Positions 47,561 through 56,054 of a DNA stretch of 64,000 nucleotides are shown here, one piece after another. The position numbers and the translations under genes are program-made. This DNA is from Crocinitomicaceae bacterium. GTDB lineage: Bacteria > Bacteroidota > Bacteroidia > Flavobacteriales_D > Crocinitomicaceae. The stretch's first letter is position 1, and every line of letters starts with the position of its first letter. The stretch covers positions 62,001 to 126,000 of the forward strand of contig PAQM01000027.1 of assembly GCA_002709305.1 (NCBI GenBank). The letters run 5' to 3'. Below the pieces are notes generated by a model. The model had not been told where the DNA came from and ran no database searches. It saw only the letters and a list, made by a program, of their open reading frames with translations.

Positions 47561-49129
47561 GTGATTAATAAAATATTTACTTTTATATTCTTGTTTATAA
47601 CTCAAGCTTCATTTAGCCAAACATGGAGTGATGATATTGCTGAAATATTTTACGACAAATGTTCTAAGTGTCACCATAATGGTGGAGTCGCTCCTTTCCC
47701 CTTAATTACTTATGCCGAGACTAGTCCTTTAGCTACTGCTATATATGATGTAGTTAATAATAATGAAATGCCTCCTTGGCCTCCAAATAATGACTTTCAA
47801 AATTATTCTCATGACAGATCACTAACACCAAATGAGAAAACTAAAGTTTTAGATTGGTTAGTTTCTGGTCACCCAGAAGGTAACTCATCTAGTACACCTC
47901 CTCCTCCTGTATATAATAATGGTTCAATCTTAGGTGATGGGGATTTAGAGGTTCAAATTCCTACTTATATGAGTAAAGCTACCTCTAATGGAGATGACTA
48001 TGTTTGTTTTGCCTTACCATCAGGTTTAAGCCAAGATAGAATCATCAAAGCAATTGAAATCATTCCTGGAAACTATGAAATTGTTCACCATGTATTGGTA
48101 TATATTGACCCATCTAATTCGTCTGTAACAGATACTATCGGGGGTGATTGCGCAAGCCCTGCTTCTTCTGGTGCATCATTACTAGGCGGCTATACCCCAG
48201 GAAGCTCACCGTTAACATTACCTAGCTCTTCCAGCCTAAAACTAGGAATGACTATCCCTGCTAATTCTCAAATTGTCCTTGGTATGCACTATCCTGAAGG
48301 TAGTTACGGCGAGATGGATAGTACTAAAGTTATTTTTCATTTCTATCCCCCAGGAGAGACAGGAGTTAGAGAAGTCTATACGGAAAGACTTTTAGAAAAC
48401 TGGAACTTTTATTTACCCGCTAATCAATTCACAACTGTAAATGCTCAATATGGTCCAACTTCTCAAGATTATTCTCTTTTAAGTGTCTTCCCTCATATGC
48501 ATTTATTAGGCCAAACAATTCAAGTATATGGAATAAGTCCAAACAACGACACTTTAAAACTAATTGATATCCCTCACTGGGATTTTGAATGGCAAGACTT
48601 TTACTTTTATAAATACATTCAAAAAGCAGAAATAGGGTCAACATTCTACTGTGAAGGGACCTATGATAACACCTCAGGAAACCTACATAATCCTAATTCT
48701 CCTCCAATTACAGTATACCCGGGATTAAATACGTCCGACGAAATGATGGTGACTTTTATGCACGTTATGGACTATTATCCTGGAGATGAGACATACAATT
48801 TGGATAGCTTAATGAATCAGAGTATAAACAATATAGCTGAAGAAGATTTTAATCCTATAAAATTCAATGTTTATCCAAATCCATTTAGCGATTACTTAAA
48901 CTTATACTCTAATAAAATATCAATAGGCGATCAAGTTTCTATCTCTATCTTTGATAAAACAGGGAAACATATTAGAAAACTACTTTCAAACAAAATAGTT
49001 CAAGAAAATGAACTTCATATAATTTGGGACGGAAAGACCAATAAAGAAGAAATAGTAAGCTCTGGTCTTTATTTTATATCTATAAACATAAATGGATTAC
49101 TTTCACACCAGCGTTTAATAAAACGTTAA
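47561..49129 (+). CDS. PHM-like copper type II monooxygenase-related protein with CxxCH motif and T9SS type A sorting domain
   Basis: FYDKCSKCHHNGGVAPFPLITYAE; HH in YEIVHHVLVYID; GMHYPEG; FPHMHLLG (HxH); EMMVTFMHVMDYYPG; CTD FNVYPNPFSDYLNLYSNKIS...SSGLYFISININGLLSHQRLIKR. Track start is TTG 47537; GTG 47561 gives the clean signal peptide MINKIFTFIFLFITQASFSQ. Confidence 0.85.
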   Translation: MINKIFTFIFLFITQASFSQTWSDDIAEIFYDKCSKCHHNGGVAPFPLITYAETSPLATAIYDVVNNNEMPPWPPNNDFQNYSHDRSLTPNEKTKVLDWLVSGHPEGNSSSTPPPPVYNNGSILGDGDLEVQIPTYMSKATSNGDDYVCFALPSGLSQDRIIKAIEIIPGNYEIVHHVLVYIDPSNSSVTDTIGGDCASPASSGASLLGGYTPGSSPLTLPSSSSLKLGMTIPANSQIVLGMHYPEGSYGEMDSTKVIFHFYPPGETGVREVYTERLLENWNFYLPANQFTTVNAQYGPTSQDYSLLSVFPHMHLLGQTIQVYGISPNNDTLKLIDIPHWDFEWQDFYFYKYIQKAEIGSTFYCEGTYDNTSGNLHNPNSPPITVYPGLNTSDEMMVTFMHVMDYYPGDETYNLDSLMNQSINNIAEEDFNPIKFNVYPNPFSDYLNLYSNKISIGDQVSISIFDKTGKHIRKLLSNKIVQENELHIIWDGKTNKEEIVSSGLYFISININGLLSHQRLIKR

Positions 49130-50679
49130 TTAAAAGCCTTCATGGCTTCCTTTATATCCTCATTTTCTGTATTTATCACTTGATAAAAGCCCTGTTCTCC
49201 CCATATTTGACTTGCAATTTCGGCCTTCATTCTCTGAGCAATTAAATCCCTACTAGCCTGATTTTTTTTTATTTGTTTTTCAAGTTTGTAATTTAATTTT
49301 ATAAAGTTTAAAAACGTATTTAGGAGGGAACTAGTGACATTAAACTCTTCATTAAATTGTTGAGGAGATGACCACTTATTACGTTTATCTTTAACATAAT
49401 TAAAAACGAATGTTCTAAAAGCATTTAAACTCCTTAACTCTGAATAAAAGGAACTTACTCCCAAAGTCTCATATGGCACAAAAATATCGGGCATAATACC
49501 TCCTCCTCCATAAACTACTCTGCCTTTTGGTGTTATAAATTTTAAAGAATCAATAAATTGAGAGGAATCTATTAAATACATTTCTCCATTCTCATACCTG
49601 TTTATAATATCTTGATTATAGGAGTCATAGTCTCCTGAATAAGGCTTTTGGATACAACGACCTGTTGGAGTATAATAACGCGCAATAGTAAGCCTCAAAT
49701 TACTACCATCATTTAATTGCTTATCCTCTTGAACTAAACCTTTGCCAAAGGATCTCCTTCCTATAACAAGGCCGCGATCATTATCTTGAATTGCTCCTGC
49801 TAAAATTTCAGATGCAGAAGCGGTTTCCAAATTAATTAATAACACTAAGTCGACATCTATTAGAGGACTCTTTTCGGTAGCATAATAGGTTTGTAGTGGT
49901 GAGTTCTCTCCTTTTGTTTCAACAATAGGCTTACCTGCACTCAAAAATAAATCAGCAATTTCAGTAGCACCGGTTAGAACGCCTCCACCATTATCTCTAA
50001 GATCTAATATTAATTTTTTTAGTCCTTGTTGTTTTAATTTAGATGCTTGAATTGAAAATTCTAATGATGTAGAAACTGTAAACTGATTAATTTTTATATA
50101 ACCAACCTCCTTTGTTATCATATAAGAAGCAACAACTGATTCTATAGGTATGGAGCCCCGCTTGAATGTTTTCTTAATTTTTTCATTTTCTCTAACAAGA
50201 GTCAAACTTACCTCTGTACCTTCAATGCCCTTCAATAAATTCATCACTTTTTCATTTGTGATGTTTAACTCAAATTTTTTATTGTTTACTGATATAATTT
50301 TATCTCCGGCTTTTAAACCATTACGCATCGCAGGGCTGCCTGGTATTACATTAATAATACAAACAGTATCTCTAAAAAGAAAAAAACTAATTCCTATCCC
50401 TCCAAATCTGCCTTGAGTCATCTCATTCATTAACTTAACTGATCGTGCTGGTATATAATGACTATGAGGGTCTAATTTATGAAGCATATCATTAATTGTA
50501 ACTTCAAAAAGATTATTAGAATTTACAGTATCAACATAACTGTTTTCTATTAAATCGATTATTTCATTAAACTTATGATCATTTGATTCACACCCCAAAT
50601 CTGGATTAGATATCAATAAGATAACAATAGAACAATATAACAAAGGAATCAAATATGACGTAATCTTATTAATCTTCAT
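49126..50679 (-). CDS. S41 family C-terminal processing peptidase (PDZ plus tail-specific protease)
   Basis: PDZ GGIGISFFLFRDTVCIINVIPGSPAMRNGLKAGDKIISVN; catalytic LRDNGGGVLTGATEIADLF...ETASASEILAGAIQDNDRGLVIGRRSFGKGLVQ. Confidence 0.95.
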   Translation of the reverse strand: MKINKITSYLIPLLYCSIVILLISNPDLGCESNDHKFNEIIDLIENSYVDTVNSNNLFEVTINDMLHKLDPHSHYIPARSVKLMNEMTQGRFGGIGISFFLFRDTVCIINVIPGSPAMRNGLKAGDKIISVNNKKFELNITNEKVMNLLKGIEGTEVSLTLVRENEKIKKTFKRGSIPIESVVASYMITKEVGYIKINQFTVSTSLEFSIQASKLKQQGLKKLILDLRDNGGGVLTGATEIADLFLSAGKPIVETKGENSPLQTYYATEKSPLIDVDLVLLINLETASASEILAGAIQDNDRGLVIGRRSFGKGLVQEDKQLNDGSNLRLTIARYYTPTGRCIQKPYSGDYDSYNQDIINRYENGEMYLIDSSQFIDSLKFITPKGRVVYGGGGIMPDIFVPYETLGVSSFYSELRSLNAFRTFVFNYVKDKRNKWSSPQQFNEEFNVTSSLLNTFLNFIKLNYKLEKQIKKNQASRDLIAQRMKAEIASQIWGEQGFYQVINTENEDIKEAMKAFN

Positions 50680-51127
50680 CGAAAGGATTTTCTATTTGCT
50701 CAACTTCAATGCCTGCGTCTCTTAAAAAATTAATCCCACTAGTATCCTTATATGAATTAATAAATACAACTCGTTTTATACCAGATTGAACGACAAGTTT
50801 ACTGCACTCTTTACAGGGTGACAATGTTAAATATAATGTCGCATCTTGACAATTATGAGTAGACTTAGCAACTTTCAAAATCGCATTTGCCTCAGCATGC
50901 AAAACATACCAAAGTGTTTCACCTTCTGACGATTCACAAGAGTTATTAAAACCACTTGGAGTCCCATTGTATCCATCAGAAATTATCATACCATCTTTGA
51001 CAATTATAGCTCCAACTTTTTTTCGTGTGCAATGAGATAATTCAGACCACGTCTTAGCCATCCTTAAGTATGCCTTATCATACCTTAGTTGTTTTAAATC
51101 TCTCATTTTTTTATAATTATACCTCAA
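50669..51127 (-). CDS. dCMP deaminase family protein (ComEB-like)
   Basis: HAEANAILKVAKSTHNCQDATLYLTLSPCKECSKLVVQSGIKRVVF: zinc deaminase HAE...PCxxC. Confidence 0.94.
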   Translation of the reverse strand: MRYNYKKMRDLKQLRYDKAYLRMAKTWSELSHCTRKKVGAIIVKDGMIISDGYNGTPSGFNNSCESSEGETLWYVLHAEANAILKVAKSTHNCQDATLYLTLSPCKECSKLVVQSGIKRVVFINSYKDTSGINFLRDAGIEVEQIENPFDED

Positions 51128-51177
51128 AAATAAAAAACTCTATTCTCTATAAAAAACTTAACTAAAAGAATTAAAGA

Positions 51178-51861
51178 TTACATAGTAAACTTATATCCTA
51201 CTCCTCTAATAGAATGAAAATATTTTGGGTTTTTTTGATCTTCCTCAAAAATTTTACGGAACTTCAATATGAAATTATCTATAGTTCTAGTTGTTGGGAA
51301 ATGATTCTTTCCCCAAACATTATCTAATATTTCTGCTCTAGGAATAACTTGCCCTTCCTTTTTAATAAACAGCTGAATTAACGCAACTTCCTTCTTTGAC
51401 AAACTATATTTTTCTTTTGTTGATTTTTTAACAACTTCAAAAGTTTTAAAATCAACAATTAAATCACCAATGTTAATCTCATTGGATTTATGTTTCTCGC
51501 TTTTTTTGGTTATTAAAACTGATACACGTAGCAACAACTCTTCTAGATCAAATGGTTTAGATATATAATCATTTGCTCCAAATTTCAAACCCTTTATACG
51601 ATCTGAAGTTGTTCCTTTTGCAGACAAAAACAATATGGGCACATTTGATTTTTGGCGTATCTTTTCACACAGATCAAAGCCACTGCAACCAGGTAACATA
51701 ACATCTAAAATAATTAAATCAAAAAAGATAGGTTTTAGAAAGCACTCTTTAGCACTTTCTCCTGTGTTAAAAACAGTAACCTCATAACCCTCAAGTTGAA
51801 GGTTTAATCGAATAATTTCAGATAAACTTGACTCATCTTCTACAAGGCAAATTTTATACAT
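51178..51861 (-). CDS. OmpR/PhoB-family response regulator
   Basis: Receiver ICLVEDESSLSEIIRLNLQLEGYEV...LIILDVMLPGCSGFDLCEKIR...LFLSAKGTTSDRIKGLKFGANDYISKPF; winged helix LSKKEVALIQLFIKKEGQVIPRAEILDNVWG...TRTIDNFILKFRKIFE. Confidence 0.96.
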   Translation of the reverse strand: MYKICLVEDESSLSEIIRLNLQLEGYEVTVFNTGESAKECFLKPIFFDLIILDVMLPGCSGFDLCEKIRQKSNVPILFLSAKGTTSDRIKGLKFGANDYISKPFDLEELLLRVSVLITKKSEKHKSNEINIGDLIVDFKTFEVVKKSTKEKYSLSKKEVALIQLFIKKEGQVIPRAEILDNVWGKNHFPTTRTIDNFILKFRKIFEEDQKNPKYFHSIRGVGYKFTM

Positions 51862-51938
51862 TTTTTATGTTTTTAGAATAAAAATACGTATTCAAAAAGC
51901 TTTTTTAATTAAATAAAAGATAAAATAAACATTTAGTT

Positions 51939-51982
51939 GATAAATAAATTACTTTTTGTAGATAAATAAATTTCTTTTTTTA
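51939..51982. repeat. Two adjacent 22-bp direct repeats (GATAAATAAATTACTTTTTGTA / GATAAATAAATTTCTTTTTTTA)
   Basis: Read directly; 20 of 22 positions identical, no gap between copies; in the divergent intergenic region of the response regulator and purH. Confidence 0.85.
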
Positions 51983-52036
51983 AAAAATCAAGTAGCTTTA
52001 CTCTTCATTTATTTTTGAACAAAAAAACAACCGCAA

Positions 52037-53563
52037 ATGAGTGAGAAAAAAATAAAATCAGCCCTAATATCAGTATTTGATAAGACTGGTCTAGAGCCCA
52101 TTATAAAAGAACTAAATAAAAATAATGTTACTATTTATTCAACAGGTGGTACACAAAAGTTTATAGAAGAATTAAAAGTCCCTGTTCTTCGAGTTGAAGA
52201 CCTAACATCTTATCCTTCTATATTAGGTGGACGAGTAAAAACATTACACCCCAAAATTTTTGGTGGCATTCTAAATAGAAGAGGATTAGATAATGACAAA
52301 AAAGATTTGCAAAAATTTGACATCCCTCAATTAGACTTAATTATTGTGGATTTATATCCTTTTAAACAAACTGTTGCTTCTGGAGAAAGCCACGACGCGA
52401 TTATAGAGAAGATAGATATTGGGGGCATTTCATTAATTAGAGCAGCAGCAAAAAACTACAAAGATGTATTTGTTGTATCTTCAAAAAAACAATACTCACA
52501 TTTCTTAGAGATGATTTCCTCTAATAATTGTATCACGAATATTGATGAAAGGAAAATTTATTCAAGAGATGCTTTTGAAATATCATCAGAATATGACACC
52601 CATATCTTCAATTATTTAAATCAAGGGGAAAAAGAGGTTTTCAAACATAGCATTGTCGAAAATCAAAATTTACGCTATGGAGAAAACCCACATCAAAAAG
52701 GCGTTTTCTTTGGTAAACTAGATACACTATTTGATAAATTAAATGGGAAAGAAATATCATATAATAATTTATTAGATATTGATTCTGCTGTTAACTTAAT
52801 GGAAGAATTTAAGTCTGAAGACCCAACATTTGCAATATTAAAACATAATAATGCGTGTGGTTTAGCTACTCGAAAAACATTAGCTCAAGCATACGAAGAT
52901 GCACTTGCTGCGGATCCAGTTAGCGCTTTTGGTGGTATTCTAATTAGCAACTGTACAATCGATTTTAAAACTGCCAATGAGATTAACTCTCTTTTTTGTG
53001 AAGTCGTTATTGCACCTCAGTACGAATCGGAAGCACTAAAAATCCTAAAGAGTAAAAAGAATCGGATTATATTAATCCAAAAGAATCTAAAATTGCCAAA
53101 AAAACAATTTAGAACTGTTTTAAATGGTGTTCTCGAACAAGATAAAGACTTAATTACAGAGACTGAATCAAACTTAAATATGATTACTAATTTAAAGCCA
53201 AATCAAAGAGAAATTACAGATTTAATCTTTGCAAATAAATTAGTGAAGCACACTAAATCAAATACTATTATTCTTGCAAAAAACAGACAACTTCTAGCTA
53301 GCGGCACTGGCCAAACTTCACGTGTTGACGCCCTCCGTCAGGCAATAAATAAAGCAAAGTCATTCAATTTCGATTTAAATGGATCTGTAATGGCTTCTGA
53401 TGCTTTCTTTCCTTTCCCTGATTGTGTTGAAATCGCAGGAGAAGAAGGAATAAGTAGTGTCATTCAACCAGGGGGTTCAATAAAAGACAATTTATCGATT
53501 AATTATTGTAATGAAAATAAGATTTCAATGGTATTTACCGGTAATCGTCACTTTAAGCATTAA
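52037..53563 (+). CDS. purH: Bifunctional AICAR formyltransferase / IMP cyclohydrolase
   Basis: ALISVFDKTGLEPIIKELNKNNVTIYSTGGTQKFIEE...GGRVKTLHPKIFGGIL...LRYGENPHQKG...MASDAFFPFPDCVEIAGEEGISSVIQPGGSIKD. Confidence 0.98.
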   Translation: MSEKKIKSALISVFDKTGLEPIIKELNKNNVTIYSTGGTQKFIEELKVPVLRVEDLTSYPSILGGRVKTLHPKIFGGILNRRGLDNDKKDLQKFDIPQLDLIIVDLYPFKQTVASGESHDAIIEKIDIGGISLIRAAAKNYKDVFVVSSKKQYSHFLEMISSNNCITNIDERKIYSRDAFEISSEYDTHIFNYLNQGEKEVFKHSIVENQNLRYGENPHQKGVFFGKLDTLFDKLNGKEISYNNLLDIDSAVNLMEEFKSEDPTFAILKHNNACGLATRKTLAQAYEDALAADPVSAFGGILISNCTIDFKTANEINSLFCEVVIAPQYESEALKILKSKKNRIILIQKNLKLPKKQFRTVLNGVLEQDKDLITETESNLNMITNLKPNQREITDLIFANKLVKHTKSNTIILAKNRQLLASGTGQTSRVDALRQAINKAKSFNFDLNGSVMASDAFFPFPDCVEIAGEEGISSVIQPGGSIKDNLSINYCNENKISMVFTGNRHFKH

Positions 53564-53596
53564 AATACTTTTTTTTAGTTAAAAAAATAGTATTTT
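53562..53596. other. A/T-only imperfect inverted repeat between purH and mreB
   Basis: AAAATACTTTTTTT-AGTT-AAAAAAATAGTATTTT; arms complementary except for a 2-nt bulge; low GC, so possible terminator/attenuator only. Confidence 0.35.
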
Positions 53597-53632
53597 CACT
53601 AGAAATAGAAATTTACTTATCAGGCAAAAAAA

Positions 53633-54658
53633 ATGGGACTATTTAGCTTTTTAACTCAAGAAATTGCAATAGATTTAGGAACTGCGAACACTCTAATAAT
53701 AATGAATGACAAGGTCGTTGTAGACGAACCTTCTATTGTGGCAAAAGACATTAAATCAGATAAAGTAGTAGAAGTTGGTAAACGTGCACAACAAATGCAT
53801 GGAAAAACACATGAGCTTATTAAAACTGTTAGGCCATTAAGAGACGGTGTGATCGCAGATTTTCAAGCGGCTGAAAAGATGATCCGTGAAATGATTAAAA
53901 TGATTGGACTAAAGAAAAGCTTATTTAATCCTTCATTAAGAATGGTCATCTGTATTCCATCTGGGATAACAGAGGTAGAGAAACGTGCAGTTAAAGATTC
54001 GGCAGAACATGCTGGAGCTAAAGAAGTCTATTTAATTCATGAACCTATGGCAGCAGCAATTGGAATTGGTATTGATGTTGTTGAGCCTATGGGTAATATG
54101 ATTATTGATATTGGTGGAGGGACTTCAGAAATTGCTGTAATTGCATTAGGAGGAATTGTAACTGATAAGTCCATCCGTGTTGCTGGTGATGATTTTACAA
54201 AAGATATTGAAGAATATATGCGTCGACAACATAACATATTAGTTGGTGAACGAACTGCAGAGTCAATCAAAATAAATGTAGGTGCTGCATTACCAGAATT
54301 AGAAAACCCTCCTGAAGATTTTGCTGTTCAAGGAAGAGACTTGATGACAGGAATACCTAAAGAGATTGTAATTTCTTACTCAGAAGTTGCTCACGCTTTA
54401 GATAAAACTATATCAAAAATAGAAGAAGCAATATTAAGTGCATTAAATGATACACCGCCTGAACTTTCTGCTGACATATTTAAAACTGGAATTTATTTAG
54501 CAGGCGGGGGGTCAATGTTAAGAGGTCTTGATAAAAGAATTCAAATAAAGACAAAGCTTCCTGTCCATATTGCTGAAGATCCCCTAAGAGCAGTTGCAAG
54601 AGGGACTAGTATAGCATTAAAAAATATTAATAAATTTCAATTCTTAATACGGGACTAA
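53633..54658 (+). CDS. mreB: Rod shape-determining protein MreB
   Basis: EIAIDLGTANTLIIMNDKVVVDEPSIVA...RPLRDGVIADFQAAEKMI...GNMIIDIGGGTSEIAVIALGGIV. Confidence 0.99.
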   Translation: MGLFSFLTQEIAIDLGTANTLIIMNDKVVVDEPSIVAKDIKSDKVVEVGKRAQQMHGKTHELIKTVRPLRDGVIADFQAAEKMIREMIKMIGLKKSLFNPSLRMVICIPSGITEVEKRAVKDSAEHAGAKEVYLIHEPMAAAIGIGIDVVEPMGNMIIDIGGGTSEIAVIALGGIVTDKSIRVAGDDFTKDIEEYMRRQHNILVGERTAESIKINVGAALPELENPPEDFAVQGRDLMTGIPKEIVISYSEVAHALDKTISKIEEAILSALNDTPPELSADIFKTGIYLAGGGSMLRGLDKRIQIKTKLPVHIAEDPLRAVARGTSIALKNINKFQFLIRD

Positions 54659-54702
54659 TATAATGTAATACTCTTATTAATAGAAATACTGAAAATTGAA
54701 AT

Positions 54703-55542
54703 ATGCGTAATTTTATTGCATTTATTAAACGTTTTCGAGTTTTTTTATTCTTTGCATTATTGCAAGGGATAACATTCTCTATCTATTTTTCCTATCTCCA
54801 GTTCCCAAAATACCAATACCTCACTTCAGCATCTCTTTTTTCTGGTAATATTTTAAAGCTAAGAAATAATTTAACAAAGCATTTCTACTTAAACTATAAT
54901 AATTCTATTTTACAAAAAGAAAACATTGCTCTAATGGATAGTATTCCGTCTAGCTTCATTAAACTAGATAATGGTCTTGTTAAAATCAATGACACCATTT
55001 TTAATTATCAATACGAATACACTCCTGCAATAATTATTAACTCCACACATAATAAACGAAATAATTATTTCACTCTAAATGTTGGTTCAAAACAAAACAT
55101 AGAGCCCGGTATGGGTGTCTTTTCAAGCAATGGTGTAGTTGGAGTGATCCATAACTGTAGTGAACACTTCTCTGTAGTTAAATCTTGTCTTACGAAAGAT
55201 ATAAATATTGATGTTATGATTGAAGAGACTGGAGATTTTGGTTTGCTAAAATGGGATGGGGAAGACTCTAAATATGGCACATTGTGGGGCATTTCTAATG
55301 ATAGTAAAGTTAAAAAAGGGTCAAAAATTATTACACGCGGAGGAGGAAAAATATTCCCTCGAGGAATAATTGTAGGCAGAGTATCTAAAACACAATTAGT
55401 TGAAGGAAAACCTCTTTGGGATATTAGTGTAAAATTTTCTGAAAATTATAAATCTCTTCAAAGGGTTTATATTATAAAAAATCTTCTGAAAAAAGAGCAA
55501 GAAAAATTAGAAAGTGATACCCCTGTAAATAACCCTAAATGA
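54703..55542 (+). CDS. mreC: Rod shape-determining protein MreC
   Basis: N-terminal TM, NYFTLNVGSKQNIEPGMGVFSSNGVVGVIHNCSEHFSVVKSCLTKD; position after mreB. Confidence 0.95.
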   Translation: MRNFIAFIKRFRVFLFFALLQGITFSIYFSYLQFPKYQYLTSASLFSGNILKLRNNLTKHFYLNYNNSILQKENIALMDSIPSSFIKLDNGLVKINDTIFNYQYEYTPAIIINSTHNKRNNYFTLNVGSKQNIEPGMGVFSSNGVVGVIHNCSEHFSVVKSCLTKDINIDVMIEETGDFGLLKWDGEDSKYGTLWGISNDSKVKKGSKIITRGGGKIFPRGIIVGRVSKTQLVEGKPLWDISVKFSENYKSLQRVYIIKNLLKKEQEKLESDTPVNNPK

Positions 55543-56054
55543 ACTTATTAATTATACATAGCATTCGTTTTTTCGCCATTTTAATTATCCAAGCACTAAT
55601 TTTAAATCAAATCGAAATCGGCAGTGGAATACAGCTAATGGTATATCCTCTTTTTATTTTTCTTCTGCCTGTTGAATTAAGTATTATTTATTTGCTTTCA
55701 ATATCCTTTATTCTAGGGCTTTCGATAGATTCTATTTGCAATACATATGGAATTCATACATCAGCACTTTTATCTTTTGCATACTTAAGGCCAATAATAT
55801 TTAAACTTTTCATCCCTAGAGATGGTTATGACCCTATAGTGGAAACAAACATTTTTACATTAGGATTTAGATGGTTCATTAAATGTTTTGGCACCCTTCT
55901 TTTTATACATCATCTATGGTTCTTCTTGGTTGAAATATTCAAAATAAATGAACTTTTTTTTGTTCTCCAAAAGGTTTTTCTCAGTATTCCAATATCCTTT
56001 CTTCTTTGTATCTTATTACAATTTCTTTTTATAAAAAAATCAAATGAAATTTGA
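55539..56054 (+). CDS. mreD: Rod shape-determining protein MreD
   Basis: Polytopic membrane protein, ATGA overlap with mreC, syntenic mreBCD position. Confidence 0.9.
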   Translation: MNLLIIHSIRFFAILIIQALILNQIEIGSGIQLMVYPLFIFLLPVELSIIYLLSISFILGLSIDSICNTYGIHTSALLSFAYLRPIIFKLFIPRDGYDPIVETNIFTLGFRWFIKCFGTLLFIHHLWFFLVEIFKINELFFVLQKVFLSIPISFLLCILLQFLFIKKSNEI

